A stretch of 64,000 bases of DNA, from the NCBI GenBank assembly GCA_019914995.1, contig CM034128.1, forward strand, positions 4,466,501-4,530,500, in the 5' to 3' direction. Positions within the stretch are counted from its first letter, which is position 1; each line of letters opens with the position of its first letter. Origin of the DNA: Acanthochlamys bracteata (taxonomy: Eukaryota; Streptophyta; Magnoliopsida; Pandanales; Velloziaceae). Below, in pieces: positions 37,735-50,081 of the stretch. The translations under genes were made by a program, and so were the position numbers. Below the pieces are notes generated by a model. That model was not told where the DNA came from. It was given only the letters and a program-made list of their open reading frames with translations, and searched no databases.

Positions 37735-38961
37735 ATGCCGGGGAGTTTAGGACCGCTGGATCTATCGGGAATACAAATCCCGTGGCACTTCCGTTGTCCG
37801 ATCTCTCTCGAGCTGATGCGTGATCCAGTTACCGTCTGCACCGGTCAAACTTACGATCGTTCGAGTATCGAATCTTGGGTTGCTACCGGAAACACAACGT
37901 GTCCGGTAACCCGTGCTCCGCTCGCAGACTTCACACTCATTCCAAACCACACTCTCCGGCGTCTGATACAAGACTGGTGCGTCCAGCACAGATCTCTAGG
38001 CGTCGAACGTATCCCAACACCGAAACAACCCGCCGACCCTTCTCTTGTTCGAAACCTTGTTTCTCAATCTTCTGCCCAACATATTGCTGCAGAGACACGC
38101 ATTTCTTCTCTCCGGCGGCTTCGTACACTCGCGAGGGAGTCGGAGAAGAGTCGTGCGGTTGTTTCTACTCGGGACACTCGATCAGCTCTGCTGTCAATAG
38201 CTTTCGAGGAGAACACCGAAGAGGTTTCTATCGAAGCTTTATGTGTTCTTGCAGCGTTGCCGCTTAGCGAAGAAGACGGGATCGAAATTTCTGCAAGGAG
38301 AGATTGGCTCGATAAGCTCGCTGAAGTCTTGAAATCACACCATGTTCTTGAAGCGAGAATCAGCGCCGCGGCGGTGCTGGAAGCTGCGGCGGCTGCGGCA
38401 CGTGGTGAAGTGGGATCCACTGAAGGGGTTATGGAAGGATTAGTGGGTCTTGTAGAAGTGCGAGGGAGTCACCGTGCTGTACGTGCCGGGATTCGCGGGC
38501 TGTTTGCTCTCTGTTTGGCGAGAGAGAACAGAGAACGTGCTGTTGCGGCGGGAGCGGCTGCAGCGGTTGTTGGGAAGATTTGCGAAGTTTCCGGCGGAGA
38601 AGTTGAGCGAGCGTTGGCGACTGTTGAGTTGCTCTGTCGAGTTGAAGGAGGTAGGGAAGCTGTAGTAGCGGAAGGAGCAGGAGCAGTTCGAGCAATCGTG
38701 CGAGCGATGGACGGAAAAGCTTCAGAAAGGGCGGCGGAGCATGCAGCCGGGGCGCTTGCTACTGTTCTTGCCGGAGACGAGGTGTTGCAGAGGGAAGCAG
38801 TTGCTGCCGGTTTGCTGAAACAGTTGTTGCTCATGGTGCAGAGCGGGTGCTCTGACCGAGCTCGCCGTAAAGCTCAGCTGCTGTTGAAATTACTACGCTC
38901 TGCATGGTGCGACGATTCCGTCGCTGCCGCGAACTCCGATGACTTCCTTCTAGCTTTCTGA
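37735..38961 (+). CDS. PUB25: U-box E3 ubiquitin ligase, PUB25/PUB26 type
   Basis: Intronless, 408 aa. The start at 37735 gives MPGSLGPLDLSGIQIPWHFR, matching the typical N-terminus of this group. The U-box spans about residues 15-90 (CPISLELMRDPVTVCTGQTY, DRSSIESWVATGNTTCPVTR, LIPNHTLRRLIQDWC). It is followed by VERIPTPKQPADP and Ala/Leu/Glu-rich ARM-type helical repeats to the C-terminus. The U-box recruits E2 enzymes and the ARM repeats bind substrates. Arabidopsis PUB25/26 control immune and cold signalling factors such as BIK1 and MYB15; transferring that role here is inference. The GC-rich coding body stands out from its AT-rich setting and produces several antisense shadow ORFs. PUB25 and PUB26 are close paralogues, so the symbol marks the group, not a proven orthologue. 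Confidence 0.93.
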   Translation: MPGSLGPLDLSGIQIPWHFRCPISLELMRDPVTVCTGQTYDRSSIESWVATGNTTCPVTRAPLADFTLIPNHTLRRLIQDWCVQHRSLGVERIPTPKQPADPSLVRNLVSQSSAQHIAAETRISSLRRLRTLARESEKSRAVVSTRDTRSALLSIAFEENTEEVSIEALCVLAALPLSEEDGIEISARRDWLDKLAEVLKSHHVLEARISAAAVLEAAAAAARGEVGSTEGVMEGLVGLVEVRGSHRAVRAGIRGLFALCLARENRERAVAAGAAAAVVGKICEVSGGEVERALATVELLCRVEGGREAVVAEGAGAVRAIVRAMDGKASERAAEHAAGALATVLAGDEVLQREAVAAGLLKQLLLMVQSGCSDRARRKAQLLLKLLRSAWCDDSVAAANSDDFLLAF

Positions 38962-41900
38962 TAATTGGAAACAAGTAAAGATATTCGATATAATTTTCTT
39001 TGATGTTGATAGAAATTTGAGATGACAAGATTAATTTCCCAAGTTCATAAAAAAAAAAAATTAATTATGAAGGTGGGGGGGTTGCGGAGTTTTTGGTGAC
39101 AACGGGCACAGTTATCGGATTTGTTCTATAGATTTTGGAGGGTAAAAATTATTGTTTCTTGGCAAGCGTACGTAAGTTCTTCTAGTTTCTTTTTTTCCCT
39201 CTGTAAGTATGTATGATTTTAAGTAAACGAAGAAATTAACTCCTGATTGCAACTTCAAATTTTCCCACTTCCATTTTTATCATTGATAAAATTGTTTGAA
39301 AATTTTGAGATTTTCCACTTGGGAAGTGGAAGTACCATAGATAGCATAAGTAAAAGCAGGATAGAAAACAAAAGATGACATGCTTTTCTTGGTTGCTGCA
39401 GAAGAGAATGTTGTCCTTCTCATCCTATCAGATTTTGAGATAATAAGATTAATAGATAGTTTTTATATGTGATAGACTTATATTGATGGAAAGAACAAAA
39501 AAAGCATAAACCTTTCTTTCCCCTTCCATTCACTTTTCTGTGACCATCTTAAGTCAATTAGTGTGTTTATATTTACGTACTATACAAGTTATATTCTATT
39601 AGACTTCAGAATTTAAAAAACTAACAACAGTAGTAGCATTAATAGCGCAAATAAAATTTAGAATTAAATTTTGATAAAAATAAAATTTGATACGAAATAA
39701 ATATAAAGCTCGAAATGTTAATTAAAATATATAGAGTAAATTAAGAGTTAAATTTTGATAAAAATATAATTAGTTGTAGAGTAGACGTAAAATTCATAAT
39801 AATAATTGAAACATATAAAGTGATTAAAATTAAAATTTAGAGAGAGTAAGCATTGTTATTTTGTAATTGAAATATGCCCTTAATGTAGAGACATAATGAA
39901 ATTCTTTGGAAGAGAATAAAAGAAAAAATTAGATGAGTTGATGATGGATGGAAATCTTTGAATGACAACTAATACTTATGCTGGTCTTAAGTATATTTTG
40001 AGTCATAGTTGCACAAAGTGGTAGCAAGATCTACACATGATTTGGACCATAGAAAGTGGACAGATATCACTTGTTAATTTACATGTCCAACAAACTTTTT
40101 CTTAAGCATCAATCCAATCACCTTTTAATAAAATAAGTTAAATAACTAATAAAGCAAAATTTGATCCAAATTATTGTGGATATGCTTATAATGACTGCTT
40201 AGAAATTGGTCAAATAGAAAGGTTTTTGAGGTTTCATTTAAAGTTTGAAGTCTATGGAATCCACGCACATGAAAAACTACACCAAACTAAAAGACATTGT
40301 GATTGTATTTTTAAAAATCTCGTATAACAATTCCGGCTCTCCAAAATCTTTTTTTAAATATTGAGACCTCTAAATTTCAAAATAACAACAATGCTTTTTT
40401 ATAAAATATTGATCTTTTAATAACTCATTGTTCTACTCATTTATATAAACTTACTATCTAATAACTCTTTTCTACTTCATAAAAAATTATGTTGTAATAA
40501 CACGACTTTTAATATTTCAAAAATATTTTTTTTAAGAAATAGATTTCAAACAAGTAATGCGTGCTCTTAACATTGTAATTGTGAATATGCACAACAGGTC
40601 GCAAGGATACGCATACGCAGCGCGTTGTTTGGCATTATATATGAAGTACTTTTCATTTGTTTTTAATTTTATATTTTTAATAAATATTTAAATTCTATAA
40701 GTTTATTATTTTTTATATTAAAATAATATAACTCATATTTTAAAATAAATAAAAATATTTTTATTATAGAAAATTTATATTTTATAAATATTTTTAAACA
40801 TACCTGCAGTTGGTCCAAAGAAAGAGTTCATTTGAGGTTAGATTGCAAAATTTTGTGTCTATCATCAATTGGTGTCACTGTACACTGCAGCTGAATTAAA
40901 TTTAAAGACTGCTGAGCTGTAGTAAGCTTGTAAAGAAAAAGAAAGAAAAGCAAGGAACAAGATAAGGAGCAGGGTTACAACCAATGAACTAATCTAAAAA
41001 GAGGAAAAAAAAAAAAAACTTTGTTTCTAATTGGCTACACATTCTATGCAGTGTAGCAAAGAAATAACAAGTTTTTTTAATTTTAATTTATTTTAGAAAG
41101 AACATGTATTTATTGTGGAAATAAACTGGGGCGTTTGAAATTATCTATGAAATAAAATTTTTATGAAATAAAAAGTATTTTTATTTTTTTATTTAAAAAA
41201 AATAACAAAATATGTAATAAAAAAATTTTATTATAAAATTTTTTCTATATTTTCTGAATTTTTAAATAAATTTTTTAAATATTTATAAAATATATATTAA
41301 AAATGTAAAATAAAAAATTAAAAATTTTTGTTAAAACAATGGAAAGCCAAACACCTATAAAAGTTTGAAGTGGTGACCAACAGTGGTATGTTTGTGCTTT
41401 GCAGTTACTCCTGTTTCCCTTACTTTAGGGACACTCTTTTGAATATATAAGAAAAAGAAGATGTTGGAAATCATAACCATTCATTCATTTGAATGGATTA
41501 ATAAATCAGATGCTTCCTCCTTTTATCTTTTTCAATTCCTCAATGTAAAAGGACAGGAGGTAGAAAGCATGAGAGATGGCATCGTTCTTAATTGTTTGGA
41601 AAATTATAAAATTTGAAGTTCGAACTATTTCAAATATTTCACTTATTATTATAAAATTTATTTATTTTTCACTCTGAATTATAATTTTGAATTTTGTTTT
41701 TTGTCAAATTATATTTTATATTTATAAAACTAATTTTTGAAAAACTAAAATAACGTAATTAAAGCAAAAACTGAAAGAACATGTGCATAACGATATTTGT
41801 ATTGTATCGTTAATGAAATGATAGTTTGGTATTATTTATAAAATAATTTTTACTCTCTTATTTTATTTTATATTTTATAATAAATAATTTATAAATTTAT

Positions 41901-43912
41901 TGAAAATAAAAATAAAAATATATTTTTAATTTAAAAAATATTCTATAAATACTGCTAAATATTTTCAAAATCTCATTTTACATATAGATTAGATTGTCAA
42001 ACTTATTTTACTCGTGAAACTCATGTGTAAAACAAAAAGCGTGGGAAAATGAGAAAATTTTCTTTTGCAATTTACAACATGAAAAAAAGGATAGGCCGAA
42101 AACTGAATCATGAAACTCACATTGCTTGGGGAATCAAACTTCATTAGGAAGCGAGTCTTCATAAGAATACAAAAGACCAACTGTACTTTTCCAGTTTTAA
42201 TTTTTTTGTACAATTATCATCAATCAACTGGGGCAGCGCAAAGAAAACTGTTATGGGTCAAATAGGCTTTTCAAATTGGTCCCAATAAAATTGCTATACT
42301 GCGTTAATAGGCTCATCATAGCTTAGAAATTAATTTCATTCATGGTCCTCCTAAATATAATAATTGGGAAAGTGGACCTCATTCAAAATTGATTACAGTC
42401 CTCAAAAGTGCTCGATGATAGAGTTGTCGAAAAATCAAAATCAAAATTTAAACTTGGGTCTCCTAAAGTTGGCTTTCTAATGTTTGCTTAGTCTCCTAAA
42501 TTGATTAAAGCATGTTTAGTTCACGTGAAGAGAAGAGAAGTCATTTTTTTTTCTTAAAATTTTCACTTCACTTGTTTGTGTTTGCTTGTTCAGAAGTGAA
42601 ACGAAGTTTCTCACTTCTTTAAAAAGCGATTTGCATTGATTTTAAGTGGATAGGATTTTTCAAATTTTTAGTAGAATTACTTTTATAAAAACATTTTTTA
42701 TTTATTATATTGAAAATAATAATATCAAAATATTTTTATTTGTTACTTTCATTATATAAAAAATATGGATAGCTTATATAACTAAAATAAATACTTATTA
42801 TTTAATAGTTTAATTATTTTGTATATCATGATTAATATATTAATAATATTATACCATTTCATTTTCTTTGGTTAATATATTATTATTTTCTTATCTATAA
42901 AAATAATACAGAATTTAAATTTATAGTATATTATATCATAATATGAAACTTACATATTTGTATTCGCCATCTTCATTCAAAAAGATACCAAAATTCATTC
43001 CTTATTTTCTCTCGCTTCTTATAAGTTTACTTTTTTCATTTCTACAAATTCATTTCTCTTTAGGGCCTCTTTAGTTGCATGAAAATGCAAAAAGTGTAAG
43101 CAAGTAAGTTTTTGGAAGTCATGAAAACGTGACTCTTAAAAAATGGTAAGAGATTGAGTTATATAGAAGTGGTGAGTGAAAGTAAGTGTATAGTTTATTA
43201 TTTTACACAATTTTTATTGTTAATTATGTCTTATAAGCTATTCAAAATATATAATGAGAGTATTACAAATAAATGTATTAATAAATAGTGATATATTTAG
43301 TAGTAACTAAAAATAAGTTATATATTACCATTACATTATATCTGAATTATATAATATATAATATTTAATTTATAGAAGTGATTTATTTTTGGATCAAACA
43401 TTTAGAAAATAAGCCACTCAAATTAAAATAAATTATTTTTGAAAAGTCATTTTAATCTAATTATATATGTAGAAATTGAGAAATGAATTTTTTAACCAGA
43501 AAATTGATTTTTAATTGCCGCTAAAAGTGCAAACAAAAATATCTTTTCATCTTCTAAAAGAATCTAAAAGCTAAATTCTGAATTTAAGGCATAAAGTAGC
43601 AAAGTCCATCTCAATAGCCCAAACTAAGACTTAATCAGGCTATTTTGTAGGCCTGTTTAAAGGTGGATGGCCCATTGGGTCCAATTACTTTTGTTCTATA
43701 GGAACAAGAAATCCAAATTTAGAATTTGCTTTTAGAAGATGACAACTAAATTCTTATCCCTCAGAAAGACGTGCACGTATGTTAAAGAACAAAGGCATGT
43801 TCAGAGTAGATTTTGAAAATTTTAAGTTGAAAAAAGTACATATAACATTTAAAATATTTTATAAATTTACAAATATTAATAGTTGTAGAATACAAAATAA
43901 TTCTATATATAT
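38962..43912. other. AT-rich intergenic DNA with MITE-like blocks
   Basis: No coding exon recognised. The U-box gene's 3' UTR probably takes the first few hundred bases. A MITE-like block is listed at 41128-41365; AT-rich stretches near 40640-40800 and 42510-43560 look like further decayed insertions. Confidence 0.5.
41128..41365. mobile_element. MITE-like AT-rich element
   Basis: The left end reads GGGGCGTTTGAAATT and the right end, read inverted, ATAGGTGTTTGGCTTTCC. The ~240-bp interior is AT-rich and shares ATTTTTTCTATATTTTCTGA-like runs with the block at 55830. No ORF. Confidence 0.5.
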
Positions 43913-46900
43913 CGGGTGGGATATCGGCACATTCCACCTGTAGGCACTCATCAGCGACTATAGAAACTCACTCAACGGAAGGTTCTGATGCAGCCACGTC
44001 GCTAAAATCAACGGTGCAGCAATAGCACACTCTAATAAACAGATAAGTTTACGTATTCTCTCATCATTCTCATTCTTAAAATTCTCATCTTCAAAAAATT
44101 CGCTCTCCCGCACCAGTTGAGCTCCTTGCTCGATTCCGGCTCAATTCTGTCGGTTCCGGCTAGATCCCATTGATTCCGGCTAGATCTCGTCGCCTGATTC
44201 GATTCCGGACAAAATCCGGCTCGACTACGGCGCGTGCTTCGACTCCGGCCAAAATTGGGCCTCGGCTTCGGTTCCGGCTCGATTCCGGTGTTATGGAGCT
44301 CGATTCTATCGAATCCGGCTCTATTTGCTCGGCTTTGTCCCACTCAGTCTCGATTGCGGCTTGAATTCATCGCCTACTTCGGTTCCGGCTCAAATTCCGG
44401 CTCGACTCCGGCAATTTGGGCTCGGTTCCGTCGATTCCGGCTCAATTTGCTCGCCTTGGTCCCACTCCGGCTCGATTGCGGCGTGAATTCATCGCCTGCT
44501 TCGGTTCCGGCTTGATTCCGGCGATTTGGGCTCGGTTTCGTTGATTTCGGCTCGATTGCGGCTTGAATTCGTCGTCTTCTTCGGTTTCGACTTGAATTCC
44601 GGCTTGGTTCGGGCGATTCGGGTCGGTTTCGTCGGTTCCGGCTCAATTCCGTAGCCATCTCCCATTCCTGCTCGATTGCGGCTCGAACTCGTTGCTTGTT
44701 TTGCTTTCGGTTTGATCGCCGCACTTTCTCGGTCTGTGATCGCCCGGTTTCGGACAAATTTGGTGCCGTGTTCACTACTGACGAATGCCGGTTGATTTGT
44801 ATTAATTTGGATTTATTGGTTTTAGTTTTGATTGATTTGTTTTGTTTTTTGTTGATTTAATTTTTGGTTAATTTTATTTGATTTCTGGTGTATTGATTTC
44901 TGATGTATTAGTTTTGATTTCTGGTGTATTGATTTCTGATGTATTGGTTTTGATTTCTGGTGTATTGGCTTGATTTCTGAATGGAAGAAAAAGTACATAA
45001 TATGTCCTATGCCTGCATCGCAAAAGACAATCGAGTGAGTGCCTACACGTGGGAATGATGTGTTGAATGCATGGTTAGTTAGACTGTGTAGGCAGGTTGG
45101 TCCTGCATCACAGCCATTTTATACGAGGCAATGACGAGTCAGGAAAAAAATTTACTTCTTGTTCTTTCTTTCTGTCTTGGCGCTGCCTCTCTTCGCCTGC
45201 TCCGCTTCTCATTCTCGGCTTACTCTTCTGCTCCAATTTTCGTTATTCCTTATTCTCCACTTCCACCGCAAATTTCTTTTCTTTCTACTGAAGAATTCTT
45301 AATAAAAACATATTTAACCACACTAATCACTGTAACAAGCATGATATAATAGAAACATACTTAACCACACTAATCACTGTATTGAAAAATTAATTAAAAG
45401 AATAATTAATTTCAGTAAGGAGAGATTATGTTGTAAAGAGTTGTTATAATTTTTTGGTTGGTGATTAATCGATGCTGTTCTTCGGAGGAGAGATGTGGTT
45501 TTGCCTTTTGATTTTTATTTTTTTTTTCTTTGATTGTTGTAAAATTTTTTGTTATCTGTTTAATAGGTGCTGGTCGAAGGAAGAGAGTAAATGGAGAAGC
45601 AGAGCTGTCTGGAGCAGGCGAGCATGGAAGCAAGCGGCAGGCGTGAAAAAAATAACAAGTATATATGAGTTCCACACTAATCACAATTTAATAATTATTA
45701 AAAAAATTAATTTCATTAATTAAACTATGAAGATTACAAGAGCGTGCGTTGTATTACACAGTAAGCTATATACATGCAGCTTTCACTCGCATGTAGACGA
45801 GGAGCTGATCACAGCGTAAAGAATGGAATACATTTGTAGTGTTACATTCAAGCTGATAATAGTGTGTTACAATTTCTAGTGTACATGAGTTACATTTCCA
45901 ACAATACTTTCAGCAACAGCAAAAAAGAAATAGAGAGAGGAAGAGAGGCTCAGAGCTATATTTTCAGTGTATATGAGATACATTTCCAGCATTCTTTCCA
46001 TAACAACATCAACATTCACTGTTGTTTCTCTCTTTGTACTGCCTTCTCTAACTGCAGCTGCAGTGGTTGCCGACTGGCTTTGTCAGTGGCTCTCCTTACT
46101 GCTATGCTGTGTACTTAGAGAGGTAGCGCCAAGACAGAAAGAAAGAACAAGAACTAAATTTTTTCCTGACTTGTCATTGCCTCGTATAAAATGGCTGTGA
46201 TGCAGGACCAACCTGCCTACACAGTCTAACCAACCATGCATTCAACACATAATTCCCACGTGTAGGCACTCACTCGATTGTCTTCTGTGATGCAGGCAGA
46301 AGACATATTACGTACTTTTCCTTCTATTCAGAAATCAAGCCAATACATCAGAAATCAAAACCAATACATCAGAAATCAATACACTAGAAATCAAAATCAA
46401 TACACCAGAAATCAAAATCAATACACCAGAAATAAAATAAAATTAACCAAAAATCTAATAAAATTAACCAGAAATTAAATCAGCAAAAAACCAAACAAAT
46501 CAATCAAAACTAAAACCAATAAATCTAAATTAATATAAATCAACCAGTATTTCGTCGTAGTCGAAGCACGAGACCAAAATTTGTCCGGATCGTCAGTCGA
46601 GCGCGGAATCGCCGCATTGAGCAGCGAAGCGAAACAGTAACGACCGGAAAGATGGCTATGGAATCGAGCGAGCAACCGAAACCGACCCGAATCGCCTAAA
46701 CGAGCGAATTCAAACCGAGCCCGACGGGCCGAATCACGAGCCGAATTGAGCGAATCAAACGAGCGGCGACCACGCCGCAAAGGCGGAGTGGGACAACAAA
46801 TTGAGCGGAATCGATGGAATCGAGCTCCAAATCGCCGGAATTGAGCCGAATTTAAGTCGGAACCGGCGGCGGAATTCAGCGAGCTTTGGTGGGACAAAGC

Positions 46901-47320
46901 CGAGCAAATAGAGCCGACTTCGACAGAATCGAGCCCCATAACGCCGGAATCGAGTCGGAACCGAAGCTGAGGCCCAATTTTGGCCGGAGTCGAAGCACGC
47001 GCCACAGTCGAGTCGGATTTTGTTCGAAATTGAAGCAGACGACGAGATCTAGTCGGAATCAACGGGATCTAGCCGGAACCGACGGAATTGAGCCGGAATC
47101 GAGCAAGGAGCTCGATCGGTGCGGGAGAGCGAATTTTTTGAAGATGAGAATTTTGAGAATGAGAATGGTGAGAGAATACGTAAACTCATCTGTTTATTAG
47201 AGGTGATATTGCTGCACCGTTGATTTTAGCGACGTGGCTACATCAGAACCTTCCGTTGAGTGAGTGTTTACAGTCGCTGATGAGTGCCTACAGGGTGGGA
47301 TGTGCCGATATCCCCACCCG
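43913..47320. mobile_element. Large foldback DNA element with ~1.2-kb inverted arms
   Basis: The left arm (43913-45193) and right arm (46117-47320) are reverse complements over essentially their whole length, around a ~920-bp centre. Termini: the left starts CGGGTGGGATATCGGCACA; the right ends in the complement, TGCCGATATCCCCACCCG. The flanks are TATATATAT on both sides (43904-43912 and 47321-47329), a possible 9-bp target duplication, though low-complexity. Each arm contains a GC-rich tract of degenerate CGGCTCGATTCCGGC repeats, then a short TTTCTGGTGTATTGATT repeat, then a block with CGAGTGAGTGCCTACACGTG. ORFs in the arms (up to 195 codons) are Arg/Ser-rich readings of these repeats, not proteins. 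No transposase seen in the centre. The 9-bp duplication and long inverted ends suggest a Mutator-related or Foldback-type non-autonomous element (inference). Transcription across it would give a long hairpin RNA. Confidence 0.8.
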
Positions 47321-47329
47321 TATATATAT

Positions 47330-47536
47330 ATATTGTATTATTTCTGTCATCTTGATCAAGTAACCGGATGGGCGTGAATTCGTAGTCCGATTGAGCTGAA
47401 ATTTTATGGATATGTTTCTAACTCATAGTTCTTCATATCTAACGGTGGAGATTGGATTTGGAAGTCACCCCGACCATAAACCGGGAAGAGAGTGCCCGTG
47501 AGTGCCCCTAAGGAGGGAGTACCCCTATCCCTCCCC
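47330..47536. mobile_element. Half-copy of the palindromic (TA)n MITE family
   Basis: This reads like the right half of the family: GTCATCTTGATCAA, then CCGATTGAGCTGAAATTTTA and CTTCATATCTAACGGTGGAG, ending CCCCTATCCCTCCCC against a (TA)n run. Its left half is absent; it abuts the right flank of the foldback element. Confidence 0.6.
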
Positions 47537-47561
47537 TATATATATATATATATATATATAT

Positions 47562-47988
47562 GGGATAGGATATAGACACATGCTATTCTTAAAGACACAT
47601 GTGTATACATGCCGGTCAAAAGTGGCCGGCGAGCTCTTCAAATATAATCTCCACCGTTGGATATGAAGAACCATGAGTTGGAAACATGTTGATAAAATTT
47701 CAGCTCAATCGGAATACGAATCGACCTCCATCGGAACTCTTGATCAAAGTGACACAAATACGAAATATATATCCTTTGTCAAATTTAAATGTTTATGTCA
47801 TTTTGATCAAAAATTTCGATGGAGGTCGATTCGTATTCCGATTGAGCTGAAATTTTATCAATATGTTTCCAACTCATGGTTCTTCATATCCAACGGTGGA
47901 GATTAGATTTGGAGAGCTTGCCGGTCATTTTTGACCAGTATGTTTATACATGTGCCTTTAAAGATGGCATGTGTCTATATCCTATCAC
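47562..47988. mobile_element. Palindromic MITE copy 1, bounded by (TA)n
   Basis: About 427 bp, and nearly a complete inverted repeat. The left end starts GGGATAGGATATAGACACAT and the right end read inverted starts GTGATAGGATATAGACACAT. Internal mirrored blocks: CTCCACCGTTGGATATGAAG, TTTCAGCTCAATCGGAATAC and GACCTCCATCGGAA, with their complements in the other half. (TA)n lies on both sides (47537-47561 and 47989-48003). No ORF. Confidence 0.85.
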
Positions 47989-48003
47989 TATATATATATA
48001 TAT

Positions 48004-48413
48004 GATAGAAGCATATAATATTTTTAAAGACACATGGTGCACTCGCCAAATATGGCCTGCGAGATATTCAAATACAATCTCTACTGTTGTATATGAAGAA
48101 TCATGAGTTGAGAATATATTGATAAAATTTTAGCTCAATCGGAATACAAATCGATCTGCATCACAACTCTTGATCAAAGTGACATAAAAATAAAATATAT
48201 ATCTTTTAGTCAAATATAATATTTTATGTCATTTTGATCAATAGTTTCGATGGAAGTCGATTCGTATTCCGATTGAGTTAAAATTTTATCAACATGTTAT
48301 CAACTCATGGTTCTTTATATCTAACGGTATAGATTATATTTGAATATCTCATCGATCACTTTTGGCAGTTATGTACACCATATACTTCTAAAATATCATG
48401 TGCCTCCAATCTA
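48004..48413. mobile_element. Palindromic MITE copy 2, bounded by (TA)n
   Basis: About 410 bp, the same family as copy 1 with extra divergence. The two halves again mirror each other (ATTTTAGCTCAATCGGAATA versus its complement near 48265). (TA)n lies on both sides. No ORF. Confidence 0.8.
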
Positions 48414-48431
48414 ATATATATATATATATAT

Positions 48432-48590
48432 TAGGGTACTCTTTTCTTAGAAGCACTTTATTTTAATTTATGGCCATAATGATCTCTAAATTTAATTTCC
48501 ATCGTTAGATATGAAAAATTATGAATAAAAAATTTATTAATAAAATTTCAGCGCAATCAGATCACAAATTTATTTCTATTTAGTTAATTA
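48432..48590. mobile_element. Left half-copy of the same MITE family
   Basis: Begins AGGGTACTCTTTTCTTAGAA after a (TA)n run, then TTTCCATCGTTAGATATGAA and AATTTCAGCGCAATCAGA, which are the left-half landmarks of copies 1 and 2. The right half is missing. Confidence 0.55.
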
Positions 48591-48831
48591 ATCAGAATAA
48601 CAGAAAGTAAAAAATTTTAAAAATATAATCATTATCGTGATAATCATTATATAATTAAAAGATTTTGTAATTGCTATAAGAAACGCTCATATTTTTGTTG
48701 TCCTATTATTGGAGTAGTCTAAAATGGTAGAATGCCACAACTCTCCTCAAGTATCATAAGACTACCAAAAAAAAAAACAGGAATATAGAAAACGGTGATG
48801 TTATCTTGATTTCACTGTTGGCGCTGTTTGG

Positions 48832-49092
48832 TTCTCCCTTTCAAAAGCTACTTATCAGCTTTTTTTAATTTTTTTCTATTTTACGTTTTTCAATACATAT
48901 TTTATAAGTATATAAAAAATTTATTTAAAAATTTAAAAAGTGTAGAAAAATTCTACGAAGTGAGATCTTTTTATTGCATATTTTTATTATTTTTTTTGAA
49001 GTAAAAAAAATATAACTTATTTTCTAAAAAAGATAAAAATATCCTCTATTTTACAAAAGCTCTATTTCATAAGCAATCTCAAACGCCCCCTT
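48832..49092. mobile_element. MITE-like AT-rich element
   Basis: The left end reads GCGCTGTTTGGTTCTCCC; the right end, read inverted, GGGGGCGTTTGAGATTGC. The ~260-bp interior has AAAATTCTACGAAGTGAG and TTTTTATTGCATATTTTTAT, resembling the core of the elements at 3432 and 55830. No ORF. Confidence 0.55.
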
Positions 49093-50081
49093 AGTCTCAA
49101 AATCTAGAATTTGTTTCTAAAAAAATGTGAAAATTATTGTAAATTTTTAGATAGTTTAGTAGTTTAACACCTCTCTCAATCCTGTAATTAAATTCATATG
49201 AAAGCAAAAACACTACAAATTTATAATAAATTTACAAAATTGTAGCGGAAGAAAAAATTGCATGATAATTACAGTCCACAAGGACATTTATCTTCTCAGG
49301 ATTCTGAGCTACATAAAAATCCTTAAATTATTTACAATTGCAATAAAAACTCTTAAGAACACTCTCATAGACAAGCAGGAACAGAGGGCAGTTCAATGGC
49401 GAAGTACTGCGATATGTTTGCAAATAATCCTGATATTGTTCTTCATGGGATGTGCCTGTTGCTTGGATTTGAGGAGACCGATAGCGGATACGTTCAGTCA
49501 CCGCAGCAGTTCTACCGTTTCCGTTTGGTAACCAATTCTATGTTTTCCAAAGATTAAGTAGTATTGGGATTGCTTATGAAAAGGAGCTTTTCTGAAAAGG
49601 AGCTTTTGAGAAATGGAAAGAAAAGGAGCTTTTCTAGAAAAGTGTTTAGTAATACTTTTAGATAAGCAGCTTTTCAAGTGAAGAGATATGAAAATTACTG
49701 ATTTATCCTTTAGTGTTTTGTGTTTGTTATTGATGTATATATACTAAATTGTTGATGCTATTTTGAATAAAATACTTATTTAAAGAATATTATATTCAAT
49801 AAAGTGATTTTGTATTGAATTTTTTTAAACTAAAAGTACTTAAATTAATTATTTTATATAAATATCTGTTTAAATTAAAATTATTATTATTTTGAAAAAT
49901 AATTTGGAAAATAATTATTTAAAATATTTGTTAAATAATTGATAGTTAAATAATTTATTAAATATTAAAAAAGTTGTTAAGTATTTAATAATTTCTTACT
50001 TTATGTGTTAAATTATTTTGAATAATATTTGTACTTTTGACATAATTGTAGAAGTTTGAATAAATAATCAGTTAAAAATAA
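49093..50081. other. Spacer before the Harbinger pseudogene
   Basis: AT-rich DNA. A 53-codon ORF at 49396-49557 has less AT-biased codons than its surroundings but is unrecognised. GAAAAGGAGCTTTT is repeated three times at about 49578-49640. No terminal inverted repeat of the Harbinger element could be assigned here. Confidence 0.4.

Noticed and set aside
38064..38834. Long minus-strand ORFs (88-121 codons) under the U-box gene
   Set aside because: They are antisense readings of a GC-rich Ala/Arg-rich coding sequence; the plus-strand U-box ORF has clear family motifs and is intact.
44374..44775. 133-codon minus-strand ORF in the left arm
   Set aside because: Same repeat-derived low complexity (RNRRNRPESPEPSRN-like); no family resemblance.
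45097..46200. ORFs in the centre of the foldback as a transposase
   Set aside because: All are under 95 codons, mutually overlapping on both strands, and show no DDE or zinc-finger motif.
46475..47062. 195-codon minus-strand ORF
   Set aside because: It reads the degenerate GATTCCGGC repeats of the foldback arm and gives only Arg/Ser-rich low-complexity sequence; the matching left arm is broken by stops.
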